Below are positions 1 through 11,618 of a DNA stretch of 64,000 nucleotides, in pieces. The stretch is taken from the NCBI RefSeq assembly GCF_002591895.1, contig NZ_NISX01000003.1, forward strand, positions 141,732 through 205,731, in the 5' to 3' direction. Position numbers and translations under genes: made by a program. The notes under the pieces are model-generated. The model saw nothing but the letters and a program-made list of their open reading frames with translations, was not told where the DNA came from and ran no database searches. This DNA is from Lacimicrobium alkaliphilum. GTDB lineage: Bacteria > Pseudomonadota > Gammaproteobacteria > Enterobacterales > Alteromonadaceae. Every line of letters starts with the position of its first letter. The stretch's first letter is position 1.

Positions 1-1854
1 TCCACCACTTCCGCACTGAGTGTTGATGAGACCGGCGTGGCGACTATCGGTGCCATCAATACTGATCCACAAGCTCCGGTTGAATGTTATATCGGCGATA
101 CGGCATCAAATTGTGAAATCGACTTCGTCGAAGTGGGGCTGGCCCTGTCCTGGGACGCATGGTCATCTCCGGTCACCGTCATCCCCAATCAGCTCTCTCA
201 AAAGGGTTTTACTGAAGATATTTATGTCGGGTTAGCCCAGGCCGGCACCTGTGAAGCAGATCTGCAGGACCAGGAATTAGAACTGGCGCTGGATTGCGTG
301 GATCCGGCCTCCTGCAATAACAATATGCTGGTAGGCAATGATTCCCCTACCGGCAATCCCAACGATTATTTCAGCACCGGTATCACCTTTAATGATCAGG
401 GTATTGCCACTATCCCGGCAACATGGCTGCGCTATGACGATGCGGGGCAGGTGCAGCTCAGGGTCAGAAACAGCGAGCAAAATGCCATAGGGTTAAGCAA
501 TACCTTTGTGGTTAAACCCACCGCACTGGTGCTGAGCGCCGATAATAATAATCCCCATATTGCCGGTGCCGATTTTAACCTGAACGTTCAGGCTATTGGC
601 GCAGCAGGGGGGATCACGCCAAACTATAATGTCAGTGATGGAAATCCCGTAACTAACAGCGACCTTCGCCTGCAATTAATAAAAGCTCTGCCGTTAAATG
701 AGGGCGAGCAAGGGGAACTAAGCCTAGGCGACCAAAATGTGGACAGTCGTAATCCCGCCTTTGCGGTATTTACACAAATCAGCAATGAAAATGCCTTTGG
801 TTTTGATAATGGCGCTGGCAGTGCATCGGTGAGTTATTCTGAAGTTGGCAGCATAGAGATACAATTGCAGGATTCGGATTATATGAACGCCGGTAGCATC
901 GGCTCCAATACGCTGGCTCTGGGCCGCTTTATCCCCGCCTATTTTAGTGTCAGTGCAGATACACCTCAATTGCTCAACACCTGTACCGAGGGCACAACCC
1001 CCTTTAGTTATGTAGGTGAGACCATAGGTTTTGATCAAGTTAACTCGTTGCAGCCAGCAATCCGCATCAAAGCATTCAACCAACAAAGTCAGGTGACTAA
1101 TAATTATACCAATAACTTGTGGCGTCTTGGCAGCTGGGATATTCCCAACCAGATTAGTTACAGTGACAGCAGCTACAGCGAGGCCGTAACAGCCAATGTT
1201 GCAACCCAACAACTGACTAAGTTACAGCTGGATACCTATAATGGTGAGGGCATATATCGTATCGACAATGCCAGGGTGACTTACGAAAAAGGGGTTACGC
1301 CGCTGACACCCTTTGACTCCTCACTGGATATCACTATCAGCGAAGCGGCACTGACCGATAGCGATGGAGTATGCTCCAAAACCTCTCCATCTCCCTCCGC
1401 GCCTTGTCGGGCCTTTAGCATCAGCAACATTAATAGCGCCAATCTGCGCTATGGCCGCGCCCGTTTAAGTAATGCGTACGGTCAGGAAACTGAGCCTCTG
1501 CCGGTGCCATTGCAACTGGAATACTATAACGGTACGCGCTGGATGCTGAATACAGATGACAACTGTACGACATACAACGCTGGCGATTTACAACTGACCA
1601 CCACCCTCACCACCTCTGCCAGCGGTGATAACACCGTTACCGGCGGGCGCCCTTTGGTACCAATGCAGGGTTTTGTGTTAGCCGCCCCGGGAGAAACAGG
1701 AGAGGTTGAGGTGCAATGGCAGCCCCTCCCTGAATGGCTGAAATTTGACTGGCAGGGAGACGGTGCTGCACTGAGTGAACCGGCCGCCGTCGCCACATTT
1801 GGCCAGTACCGCGGCAATGATCGCATTATTCACTGGCGCGAAGTGTTTGAGTAG
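1..1854 (+). CDS. mshQ: MshQ-like MSHA biogenesis protein, C-terminal part (5' end outside window)
   Basis: The reading frame is open from base 1 and ends at TAG 1852-1854, so only the last 617 residues are visible and the start lies upstream. The visible part is rich in Asn, Thr and Ser with many short beta-like segments, as in the DUF6701 region that closes MshQ proteins. It has scattered cysteines and a C-terminal stretch ending in GNDRIIHWREVFE, which resembles the typical MshQ end (recalled, not searched). MshQ belongs to the mannose-sensitive haemagglutinin (type IV pilus) locus and is probably surface exposed. In Alteromonadales the MSHA locus commonly sits just upstream of mreB, which supports the call. 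The exact function of MshQ is not known. Confidence 0.72.
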   Translation, partial: STTSALSVDETGVATIGAINTDPQAPVECYIGDTASNCEIDFVEVGLALSWDAWSSPVTVIPNQLSQKGFTEDIYVGLAQAGTCEADLQDQELELALDCVDPASCNNNMLVGNDSPTGNPNDYFSTGITFNDQGIATIPATWLRYDDAGQVQLRVRNSEQNAIGLSNTFVVKPTALVLSADNNNPHIAGADFNLNVQAIGAAGGITPNYNVSDGNPVTNSDLRLQLIKALPLNEGEQGELSLGDQNVDSRNPAFAVFTQISNENAFGFDNGAGSASVSYSEVGSIEIQLQDSDYMNAGSIGSNTLALGRFIPAYFSVSADTPQLLNTCTEGTTPFSYVGETIGFDQVNSLQPAIRIKAFNQQSQVTNNYTNNLWRLGSWDIPNQISYSDSSYSEAVTANVATQQLTKLQLDTYNGEGIYRIDNARVTYEKGVTPLTPFDSSLDITISEAALTDSDGVCSKTSPSPSAPCRAFSISNINSANLRYGRARLSNAYGQETEPLPVPLQLEYYNGTRWMLNTDDNCTTYNAGDLQLTTTLTTSASGDNTVTGGRPLVPMQGFVLAAPGETGEVEVQWQPLPEWLKFDWQGDGAALSEPAAVATFGQYRGNDRIIHWREVFE

Positions 1855-3531
<1,677 letters not shown>

Positions 3532-3610
3532 AGTGGGCAGCCGGCGATGATTATAGTTAAGAGCACGTTGGCGATGAACCCGCTCTGTATCCAGAGACTG
3601 ACTGTTTAAT

Positions 3611-4477
3611 ATGGATACAATTTTTGCCAGAGGCCCCTCACTGCTCAGCAGATTGATTCTTGCCAGTCTGCTGTCTTTGTTACTGATAATTCTCGACCAT
3701 CGGCTGGACAGTTTCAGCACAGTCAGAGTGTATCTGAACTCGCTGGTGAGCCCATTGCAATATATGGCAAATCTACCCGGACAGATGCTCAACCAGGCAT
3801 CCAGTGCGGTAACCACACAACGTGAACTGCTGGAGCAAAATGCCCGCCTTACCCAGCAAAATATTCTTATGAGTGAGGAAGTGCAGCGCTTTAACCTGCT
3901 GAAGAAAGAAAACGACAGGCTGCGAAGCTTGCTCGGCTCACCTGTGCGCCCGGGCATGAGAAAAATTGTGGCCGAGTTGATGGCCGTTGACAACAATCCC
4001 TATAGTCATCAGGTCGTGATCAACAAAGGCACCATCAATGGTGTCTATGAAGGTCAGCCTGTACTGGATGACAAAGGCATTGTCGGCCAGGTCATGCAGG
4101 TCGGCACAACCACCAGCAGAGTATTGCTGATCGCCGATGTTACTCATGGCGTGCCGGTCAGAATCGTGCGCAATGATGTACGTCTGGTGGCCTCAGGATC
4201 CGGTCAGCTATCACGCCTGTCTGTCAATCATGTTCCCCATAGCACTGATATCAGAGAAGGGGATATTCTGGTTTCATCAGGCTTAGGGCATGTTTTCCCG
4301 GAAGGCTATCCGGTCGGCGAAGTCACCGCCGTAATCCGTGATGAGACTCGCCCCTTCGCCCTGATAAGAGCAAAACCTGCAGCACAACTGGAAAGGCTCA
4401 AGCATCTGCTATTGCTCTGGCCTGACGACGCACCGCGGGAACCAGTCATTGACCGGGGGCAGACAACGGATGTTTAG
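3611..4477 (+). CDS. mreC: Rod shape-determining protein MreC
   Basis: MreC is a bitopic periplasmic scaffold that links MreB filaments to PBP2/RodA for lateral wall synthesis. The 288-residue protein has a short cytoplasmic start, one transmembrane helix (about residues 13-30, LILASLLSLLLIILDHR), a coiled coil (about 65-105, with LLEQNARLTQQNILMSEEVQ) and the beta-rich MreC domain (about 115-270, including GVYEGQPVLDDKGIVGQV). The last 8 bases overlap the start of mreD, implying translational coupling. Confidence 0.95.
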   Translation: MDTIFARGPSLLSRLILASLLSLLLIILDHRLDSFSTVRVYLNSLVSPLQYMANLPGQMLNQASSAVTTQRELLEQNARLTQQNILMSEEVQRFNLLKKENDRLRSLLGSPVRPGMRKIVAELMAVDNNPYSHQVVINKGTINGVYEGQPVLDDKGIVGQVMQVGTTTSRVLLIADVTHGVPVRIVRNDVRLVASGSGQLSRLSVNHVPHSTDIREGDILVSSGLGHVFPEGYPVGEVTAVIRDETRPFALIRAKPAAQLERLKHLLLLWPDDAPREPVIDRGQTTDV

Positions 4478-4949
4478 TCTGCGTAATTACACCATTTCAA
4501 TCAGCATGCTGGTAGCGCTGATGCTGCAAATTATGCCTATGCCGATCATCGCCGATCCCTTCCGGCCTGACTGGGTATTTCTGGTGCTGGCGTATTGGAC
4601 CCTGGCATTACCACAACGGGTAAATGTCGGTGTGGCTTTTATTAACGGGCTGTTACTGGATCTGTTACTTGGCACCACACTGGGAATTCATGGCTTCGCT
4701 CTGAGTCTGGCGATCTTTATCCTTGCCGCCAATTATCAGCGCCTGCGTAATTACTCAGTATGGCAACAGGCCTTTATGGTGGGCCTGCTGACGTCGTTGT
4801 ACCATTTGGTTATTTTCTGGTTACAGCATCTGCTTACCGATATCTATTTTCTGTTTACTTACCTTTGGCCGGTGTTAACCACTATGCTGTTCTGGCCGTG
4901 GTGTTTTCTTGTCCTGCGCAAAGTACGTCGACAACTCAAGGTGAATTAA
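4470..4949 (+). CDS. mreD: Rod shape-determining protein MreD
   Basis: This is a small polytopic inner-membrane protein of the elongasome. An upstream TTG (4449) is in frame, but ATG 4470 gives MFSLRNYTISISML, the usual MreD-like beginning, and 159 residues, close to the family length of about 162. Five or six hydrophobic helices fill the protein, with the family-like segment IADPFRPDWVFLVLAYWTLALP near residues 29-50. It overlaps mreC by 8 bp and ends 1 bp before maf, so it sits inside one operon. Confidence 0.93.
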   Translation: MFSLRNYTISISMLVALMLQIMPMPIIADPFRPDWVFLVLAYWTLALPQRVNVGVAFINGLLLDLLLGTTLGIHGFALSLAIFILAANYQRLRNYSVWQQAFMVGLLTSLYHLVIFWLQHLLTDIYFLFTYLWPVLTTMLFWPWCFLVLRKVRRQLKVN

Positions 4950-4950
4950 T

Positions 4951-5511
4951 ATGCTGGTTCTTGCATCTGGCTCCCCACGTCGCGCCGAGCTTCTGAATCA
5001 GCTTCAGGTGCCCTTTCGTCAACTGCCCATGGATGTCGACGAGAGCATGTTCAAAAATGAAGACCCACAGGATCATGTGGTCAGGCTTGCACGCAAAAAA
5101 GCGCAAGCCGCGCGACAAAAAGCCGGTCATATTGATCCGGTACTGGGCGCTGACACGCTGGTGGTCACTAAAAATCAGGCACTCGGCAAGCCTGAAAGCA
5201 AAGCCGATTTTGAACAGATGTTTGCCTTGCTCAGTGGCAGCACCCATCAGGTAATGACAGCCGTGGCATTGTATACGGACAGCGGCCTTCAGCACCGGCT
5301 GGTTATCACTCAGGTCAGCTTTAAGGTTCTCAGCAAACAGGAAATTGACTGGTACTGGCAAAGCGGTGAGCCGAAAGACAAAGCCGGTGGTTACGGTATT
5401 CAGGGGCTGGCGGGCCAGTTTGTGACACATATCAAAGGCAGCTATACCGCCGTGGTTGGCTTACCCTTGTATGAAACCAGCGAATTGCTCAAGGAAAATC
5501 AGGTGTTATGA
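4951..5511 (+). CDS. maf: Maf family nucleotide pyrophosphatase (YhdE-like dTTP/UTP pyrophosphatase)
   Basis: Maf enzymes hydrolyse nucleoside triphosphates (dTTP, UTP and modified bases) to the monophosphate and PPi, a housecleaning role also tied to division control. The 186 residues begin with the substrate-binding signature LASGSPRRAELL (residues 4-15). VLGADTLVV carries the catalytic Asp68, and KPESKADFEQMFALLSG follows. The position between mreD and rng matches yhdE of E. coli, so the dTTP/UTP subtype is favoured. Its end overlaps rng by 4 bp (ATGA). Confidence 0.93.
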   Translation: MLVLASGSPRRAELLNQLQVPFRQLPMDVDESMFKNEDPQDHVVRLARKKAQAARQKAGHIDPVLGADTLVVTKNQALGKPESKADFEQMFALLSGSTHQVMTAVALYTDSGLQHRLVITQVSFKVLSKQEIDWYWQSGEPKDKAGGYGIQGLAGQFVTHIKGSYTAVVGLPLYETSELLKENQVL

Positions 5512-6974
5512 GTGCAGAACTACTGATCAATGTTACCCCCTCAGAATCCAGAGTGGCGCTGATAGAAAACGGCATACTGCAGGAAGTGCATGTAGAGCGG
5601 CACACCAAACGGGGGCTGGTAGGAAATATTTATCGCGGTAAGGTCAGCCGCGTCTTGCCTGGCATGCAGGCAGCATTTGTGGATATAGGGCTGGAAAAAG
5701 CCGCCTTTTTGCACGCCTCAGATATTGTCATCCACAACGAAGTGATTGATGAAGTCACCGAGAATCATCTGGTGCGCCAGGATATTCGTGCGCTGGTGCG
5801 CGACGGCCAGGATATTGTGGTACAGGTGGTCAAAGATCCTATCGGCACCAAGGGTGCACGGCTGACGACAGATATCACGCTCCCATCCCGGTACCTGGTG
5901 TTTATGCCCAGCGTCTCTCATGTGGGCGTGTCCCAGCGTATTGAAGATGAACAGGAAAGGGAGCGCCTGAAAACCCTGGTGCAGGCCTTTTGTGATGACG
6001 AAGGGGGCTTTATTCTGCGCACTGCCGCCGAAGGTGCGAAAGAAGATGAGTTGTCTCAGGACGCGCAGTTTCTGCGTCGTCTCTGGAACAAGGTAAAATT
6101 ACGCAAAAAAGAGCGCAAAACCCATGTGCTTTATGAAGACCTGCCTCTCGCCCGACGGGTATTGCGGGACTTTGTTGGCACTGAGCTGGATAAAATCCGT
6201 ATCGATTCCAAGCTGGTGTTTAATGAACTGGTGGATTTCACCAAAGAGTATGTACCCGGATTACACAGCCTGCTCGAACTGTATCAGGGCGATCGTCCTA
6301 TTTTCGATCTTTTCGATGTGGAAAATGAAGTACAACGCGCTTTGGAACGCCGTGTTGACCTTAAATCCGGTGGCTACCTGATTATCGATCAGACCGAAGC
6401 CATGACCACCATCGATATCAATACCGGTGCCTTTGTAGGCCATCGTAATCTCGAAGAAACTATTTTCAATACCAATATCGAGGCGACTCTGGCAATTGCC
6501 AGGCAGCTCAGGCTGCGCAACCTTGGTGGTATGATCATTATCGATTTTATCGACATGACTGACTCTGATCATCAGCGCCGCGTGCTCCACAGTCTGGAAA
6601 TGGCCACCAGTAAAGATCGGGCAAAAATCAATATCCATGGCTTTACCGCTCTGGGGCTGATTGAAATGACACGTAAAAGAACTCGCGAAAGTCTGGAACA
6701 TATCCTCTGTGGTGAGTGTCCAGTATGTAAGGGCCGTGGTTCGATGAAGACGGTTGAAACTGCCTGCTTCGAGATTATGCGTGAAATTGTGCGGGTGAAC
6801 AGGGCCTATGATGCCGATAAATTCGTGGTGTATGCCGCTCCCGCCGTGGCAGAAGCCCTGATGGGAGAAGAGTCACACATGCTCGCCGAGCTAGAGCTTT
6901 TTGTCAGTAAACAAATCAAAGTCCAGACGGAGCCCTTGTACCATCAGGACAAGTATGACGTGGTGATGATGTGA
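5508..6974 (+). CDS. rng: Ribonuclease G
   Basis: This endoribonuclease matures the 5' end of 16S rRNA and degrades some mRNAs. Its 488 residues are almost exactly the E. coli length. An S1 RNA-binding domain lies at about residues 38-125 (GNIYRGKVSRVLPGMQAAFV). The RNase E/G catalytic region has its two metal-binding aspartates in MTTIDINTGAF (about 300) and IIIDFIDM (about 345). The zinc-link CGECPVCKGRG is at about residues 402-412. The RNase E C-terminal degradosome scaffold is absent, which favours RNase G. It overlaps maf by 4 bp and yhdP by 4 bp. Confidence 0.96.
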   Translation: MSAELLINVTPSESRVALIENGILQEVHVERHTKRGLVGNIYRGKVSRVLPGMQAAFVDIGLEKAAFLHASDIVIHNEVIDEVTENHLVRQDIRALVRDGQDIVVQVVKDPIGTKGARLTTDITLPSRYLVFMPSVSHVGVSQRIEDEQERERLKTLVQAFCDDEGGFILRTAAEGAKEDELSQDAQFLRRLWNKVKLRKKERKTHVLYEDLPLARRVLRDFVGTELDKIRIDSKLVFNELVDFTKEYVPGLHSLLELYQGDRPIFDLFDVENEVQRALERRVDLKSGGYLIIDQTEAMTTIDINTGAFVGHRNLEETIFNTNIEATLAIARQLRLRNLGGMIIIDFIDMTDSDHQRRVLHSLEMATSKDRAKINIHGFTALGLIEMTRKRTRESLEHILCGECPVCKGRGSMKTVETACFEIMREIVRVNRAYDADKFVVYAAPAVAEALMGEESHMLAELELFVSKQIKVQTEPLYHQDKYDVVMM

Positions 6975-9900
6975 CCACTGCCACCCGCAGGCCGGTTATT
7001 TCCTACCTGTCCTGGACCTTGAGAAAACTCTGGACCCTCAGTGCCATCATCCTGCTGACGCTGGCGGTATTGCTGAGCCTGATGCGCGTCGCCCTGCCCC
7101 ATATGGACGATTACAAGCATTGGCTTGAGGGTTATATCAGTGAGCAATACGGTGCCGATCTGCAAATTGGCAGTATCAGTGCCGCCTGGAAAGGCACAGG
7201 GCCGGCTATTGTGCTGCAGGATATCGCCCTGAATAATCAACTGGATTCACCGATCCAGCTGAACATTAAAGAAACTCAGATAGAGCTGGATTTCTGGTCC
7301 AGCCTGCTGAACAGACGCATTCAATCCCAACGCTTTAACCTTAATGGTCTTACTCTGGCACTGGATATCCCGCGCCTTGAGGCAGGCAGCTCAGACTATC
7401 CCGTAGTGGATGCTCTCAAAGAGCTTTTTCTGGAGCAGTTACACCGTTTCTCAGTCAATGACAGCGAGCTGTTTCTGGCCACCGCACGCCAGCGTCAACA
7501 GGTTCACATTGAACAGCTGAGCTGGCTGAATCAGGAAAACCAGCACCAGGGCGTGGGTTTATTGAAGGTAGCTGAGCTTACACGCAACTCTACCCGGTTT
7601 ATTCTAGATCTGCAGGGCGGGCGAGATAATCTCAACGGGACGTTTTACGCTGATGCAAAAGATCTGGATATCTCTCCCTGGCTCGAACAATTGAATCCCA
7701 GTGAGAGAGAACTCGCTTTCGCCAGGGTGAACATGACCCTTTGGGCTGATATTAAAGACTCCAAGCCCACTTCTTTGCAGGCGGATATTAATGACAGTCA
7801 GTTCCGGTGGGAGGACGCCAACACACTGGACATGCAGCTGATCGACGGCAACTTCAGTGCCCGTCCCATTGGCTCACAATGGTACTACGTACTTCAGGAT
7901 CTGCAGATCCAGCTTAATGATGACGCCCCCATCACTCTGGGTTTTAGTGGTAAACGCACTGCACTGGGTGAGATCGAGTTAGCGACTGGCAGACTCAGCC
8001 TGGCATCCGTATTTCCCCTTGCCGCTTTGTTTATGCCTGAAAACAAATTTGCCAGCCTGGAGAAGCTGGCTCCACAAGCGGATATTACCGGGTTACATGC
8101 TTTGGTGAGTGAGCAGGGCGCTGCCCTTACCATGCAGTTTGAAGACTTTAATACGGCTCAGACTGATCTGATCCCTGGCCTGAGAGGGGTATCCGGTCGC
8201 TTCGACTGGGGCTATAACCAGGGTCGTCTGCAATTTGATGCTACTGACGAGATATTGCACAGTGAATTGCTGCTCGGTAACGATTTGGACTTCCGTGAAT
8301 TGTCCGGAGATATTTATTTCAGTCTGCAACAACAGCAGTTAATCGTTGCAGCACCGGACATTCGTTTTAACAGTGAAGATCTGCAACTTACCCAGGCTCT
8401 GCATTATGAGTCCGGTACAAAAAACCTCAGTCTGCTGACACGTATTGATGCCATGGCGGTGGAACATGCCAAAAACTACTTCCCTGGCGCATTAATGGGG
8501 CAAAACACTCAGGCCTATCTGGAAGAGGCACTGATATCCGGGAAAATTGAACATGGCAGTGTGCTGTGGCATGGACCGGTTGAACAATTCCCCTTTGAAA
8601 ACAAACAAGGCGTTTTTCAGGCAAAGGTAGATATCACCGACAGCGAATTCGATTTCGATGCCAATTGGCCTTCGCTGACCTTATTAGATATGCAACTGAT
8701 GTTTGAGAATGAAAGCCTGACCATGACCAGCCAGTCAGGCAAACTGCAGGATCTGGACATTGGTACGGTTACCGCCGTTATTCCCAGGCTGGTCAGTTCC
8801 GCCGAACTGTCCATCAATATTGATACCCGCGCCAGCGGCAAGCATCTGTCCGCCTTAATGAACAATAGCCAGATGGCGGAATCGCTGGGCAATGTTCTGT
8901 CTGAAATCCAGATTACGGGTGAACTCAGCACCGCAATGAACCTGAACATTCCGCTTACGGGTAAAAATGTGGTTGCCAGCGGTACCGTGAGATTCAATGA
9001 CAACCCGGTGTACTTTCAGAGCCTGGATTTAAATGTGCAGCAGTTATCCGGCGAGCTTAATTTTGTTAATGACAAAATATCTGCCGAAGGATTACAGGCA
9101 GGCCTGTTTAACCACGATATCAATGTGACATTGTATGGCGAACAGACTCAGCAAGGCTATGCCACCGAGGTCAGTCTTCTGGGCGACTGGGATGTCCGTC
9201 AGTTACTCAGCGAACAGGGCAGTGGTCTGGCGGAATTCGTTGAGGGCAATGCCGACTGGCAGGCGGAGCTAAGTCTGCTGTTGCCACAGCAAGGCTATGA
9301 ATATGAATTTCATCTGCAGTCTGATATGACCGGTTTTGCCTCGGCTTTGCCTGACCCCTTTGCCAAGCCACCAGAGCAGGACAAGCCCCTTTTGATGAAT
9401 GTAGAGGGCGATGAACTGGTTTCCAATGTGCGAATTCAGTTTGGTGACAGAGTCAGATTCAATGGCTTGCTGCCACATAAAGAAATGCGTTTTTCAAGGG
9501 CCCATCTGGCATTAGGAGACAGTAGTTTTACCGGCATGGGAACCGGTTTCAGTGTATCCGCCAACTTACCCTACATCAGCGCAGAAAAAGTCTACGACAG
9601 CCTTAAGGCCTTAACCGGTTCTGTTAATGACTCCGGACAGAGCTTGCTCGGCTTACCAGAACGTATTTTTGTTAACACTGAGCGTCTGAATTTATTTGGA
9701 GGCGAGTTTAACCGGGTAGAGCTGAATATTAAGAATACCGATATCGCCTGGCTGGCGAGCGTCAATTCAAGTCAGAGCCGCGCCGATATAGAAATCAGTC
9801 ATGACTGGCGCGGGCGGGGTCTGCGTATTGACGCCGATTACCTTAACCTGCCAGCCTGGCAACAACAGGCGCCTCCGGAGTTTGAAAGCAGCAATAGTCT

Positions 9901-10792
9901 TCCGCCGCTGGAGGTCAGTTGTAAACGCTGTAATTACGATGGACAGGATCTGGGGCAGGTTAATCTGAAACTGACGCCGGTAAACCATGGTATGCGTATC
10001 GAAAACCTGGATATAAAACGCAATGGTGACCGACTCAGTGCCAGTGGTGACTGGGTTATTGATGAGACTCAAAATCACACCAGGCTGGCGGGTAATTTTG
10101 AATCCGATGATTTCGGTGATCTGATCAGAGATTTTGGCTTTGATGCAGGCGTGCGTGATTCCTCGGCCAGCATGGATTTTGATCTGAGCTGGCAGCAGGC
10201 CCCGTATAAGTTTAATTTCGCTACCATAAGCGGTGACGTTGACTGGCAATTAAGCGATGGCTACCTGACAGAAGTCAGTGACAAAGGGGCCCGGATATTC
10301 AGTATTCTCAGTCTGGAATCCCTGATCCGTAAGCTGACACTGGACTTTCGTGATGTGTTCGCCAAGGGCTTTTTCTATGATCAGATGAGCGGTACTTTTC
10401 AGATCGAAAATGGTCTGGTGAGCACCGAAGACACGATGATAGATGGATCGGCGGGGAAAATGACCCTTGCCGGCTACACTGATCTCAATACCCAGGCAAT
10501 AAACTACAATATCGGTTTCACCCCTAAAGTCACTTCCAGCCTGCCGGTGATTCTGGCATGGATGATTAATACACCGGCCGCGATTGCCGCGCTGGCCATT
10601 GATGAGGTGTTGACCTCGGCCAAAGTCATCTCCAATATCAAATACTCTCTTACCGGTACTCTGGATGAACCGGTTCTGGAGGAGCTGGGACGGGACAGCA
10701 GAGAAATTCAGCTGCCCGCCAAGACTCTGCCACAAGAGCCGCAAACCAAAGGGGCACTGGAAAACAACACAGAGGAGGCAGTAAATGGCTAA
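6971..10792 (+). CDS. yhdP: YhdP family AsmA-like envelope protein (TIGR02099)
   Basis: This is a giant AsmA-clan protein of 1273 residues, the usual YhdP size. It is anchored by one N-terminal helix (about residues 15-38, LWTLSAIILLTLAVLLSLMRV) and otherwise made of repeated beta strands. YhdP, TamB and YdbH are known as bridge-like proteins that move phospholipids from inner to outer membrane in E. coli. The conserved C-terminal region (about 1100-1230) includes GDVDWQLSDGYLTEVSDKGA. The start is GTG inside the rng stop (4-bp overlap), and the end overlaps the next gene by 8 bp, so it is translated within the mre-rng operon. Confidence 0.94.
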   Translation: MTTATRRPVISYLSWTLRKLWTLSAIILLTLAVLLSLMRVALPHMDDYKHWLEGYISEQYGADLQIGSISAAWKGTGPAIVLQDIALNNQLDSPIQLNIKETQIELDFWSSLLNRRIQSQRFNLNGLTLALDIPRLEAGSSDYPVVDALKELFLEQLHRFSVNDSELFLATARQRQQVHIEQLSWLNQENQHQGVGLLKVAELTRNSTRFILDLQGGRDNLNGTFYADAKDLDISPWLEQLNPSERELAFARVNMTLWADIKDSKPTSLQADINDSQFRWEDANTLDMQLIDGNFSARPIGSQWYYVLQDLQIQLNDDAPITLGFSGKRTALGEIELATGRLSLASVFPLAALFMPENKFASLEKLAPQADITGLHALVSEQGAALTMQFEDFNTAQTDLIPGLRGVSGRFDWGYNQGRLQFDATDEILHSELLLGNDLDFRELSGDIYFSLQQQQLIVAAPDIRFNSEDLQLTQALHYESGTKNLSLLTRIDAMAVEHAKNYFPGALMGQNTQAYLEEALISGKIEHGSVLWHGPVEQFPFENKQGVFQAKVDITDSEFDFDANWPSLTLLDMQLMFENESLTMTSQSGKLQDLDIGTVTAVIPRLVSSAELSINIDTRASGKHLSALMNNSQMAESLGNVLSEIQITGELSTAMNLNIPLTGKNVVASGTVRFNDNPVYFQSLDLNVQQLSGELNFVNDKISAEGLQAGLFNHDINVTLYGEQTQQGYATEVSLLGDWDVRQLLSEQGSGLAEFVEGNADWQAELSLLLPQQGYEYEFHLQSDMTGFASALPDPFAKPPEQDKPLLMNVEGDELVSNVRIQFGDRVRFNGLLPHKEMRFSRAHLALGDSSFTGMGTGFSVSANLPYISAEKVYDSLKALTGSVNDSGQSLLGLPERIFVNTERLNLFGGEFNRVELNIKNTDIAWLASVNSSQSRADIEISHDWRGRGLRIDADYLNLPAWQQQAPPEFESSNSLPPLEVSCKRCNYDGQDLGQVNLKLTPVNHGMRIENLDIKRNGDRLSASGDWVIDETQNHTRLAGNFESDDFGDLIRDFGFDAGVRDSSASMDFDLSWQQAPYKFNFATISGDVDWQLSDGYLTEVSDKGARIFSILSLESLIRKLTLDFRDVFAKGFFYDQMSGTFQIENGLVSTEDTMIDGSAGKMTLAGYTDLNTQAINYNIGFTPKVTSSLPVILAWMINTPAAIAALAIDEVLTSAKVISNIKYSLTGTLDEPVLEELGRDSREIQLPAKTLPQEPQTKGALENNTEEAVNG

Positions 10793-11618
10793 CCTGATTG
10801 CCTTACAGATGATTTCAACGCCTGATCCCCAGGAGAACCTGGCACAGGTAGACAGGCAACTTGCGAATCTGCAGGTCAACGAACCAACACTGGTTGTATT
10901 ACCGGAATGTTTTGCCTGCTTTGGTGGCAGCGATAAAAGACAACTGGAGCTGGCAGAAAAGCCAGGACAAGGGCCGATCCAGGAAGCCCTGGCGAACATG
11001 GCAGAAAAATATGGAATCTGGTTGGTGGCGGGTACCATTCCACTGCAATCACAGGTTCAGGCAGATAAATTTACCGCTTCCTGCCTGCTGTTTGACCCGC
11101 AAGGTAAACAAGTCAGCGAGTATCAGAAGATCCATTTATTTGATGTGCAGGTAGAAGATAATACCCGCAGCTACAAGGAGTCAGCGACTACACAGGCTGG
11201 CAATCAAGTGATTGTCATTGATAGCCCCTTTGGCCGACTGGGTCTGGCAGTGTGTTACGATCTGCGCTTTCCCGGACTCTTTCAGGCTATGGGACAGGTG
11301 GATGTGCTGGCTCTGCCTTCAGCATTTACTCAGGTCACGGGTCAGGCCCACTGGATGCCATTGTTGCAGGCCCGGGCGATTGAAAAACAATGTTATGTGG
11401 TCGCTGCCGATCAGGGCGGCGAACACGCCAATGGACGTCATACCTACGGGCACTCGGTCATTCTGTCTCCCTGGGGAGAAGTATTGAATATGATTCGCTA
11501 TGGTGCCGGTATTATTCAGGCCCGTCCGGATACCGATGAATTGCAGAAAATTCGTCGCAACATGCCGGTCAGCCAACACAACCAATTCAGGAGCTATTCG
11601 ATTGAACCAACAGGTTGA
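10785..11618 (+). CDS. Carbon-nitrogen hydrolase (nitrilase superfamily, Nit-like amidase)
   Basis: The 277-residue cytosolic enzyme carries the full nitrilase triad: Glu41 (VVLPECFA), Lys115 ([10 protein letters not shown]) and Cys157 ([10 protein letters not shown]). The KIHLFDV and CYDLRFP signatures match the Nit1/NitB branch, whose members hydrolyse deaminated glutathione (metabolite repair). That substrate is inferred from family resemblance. The gene lies between yhdP (8-bp overlap) and tldD (17-bp overlap), an arrangement usual in Alteromonadales and Vibrionales. Confidence 0.88.
   Translation: MANLIALQMISTPDPQENLAQVDRQLANLQVNEPTLVVLPECFACFGGSDKRQLELAEKPGQGPIQEALANMAEKYGIWLVAGTIPLQSQVQADKFTASCLLFDPQGKQVSEYQKIHLFDVQVEDNTRSYKESATTQAGNQVIVIDSPFGRLGLAVCYDLRFPGLFQAMGQVDVLALPSAFTQVTGQAHWMPLLQARAIEKQCYVVAADQGGEHANGRHTYGHSVILSPWGEVLNMIRYGAGIIQARPDTDELQKIRRNMPVSQHNQFRSYSIEPTG

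Noticed and set aside
724-1212. 162-codon minus-strand open frame opposite mshQ
   Set aside because: It is a shadow of the long plus-strand mshQ frame and has no protein family features.
10250-11038. 262-codon minus-strand open frame across the yhdP/nitrilase junction
   Set aside because: It lies opposite two well-supported genes and its sequence looks like an antisense translation.
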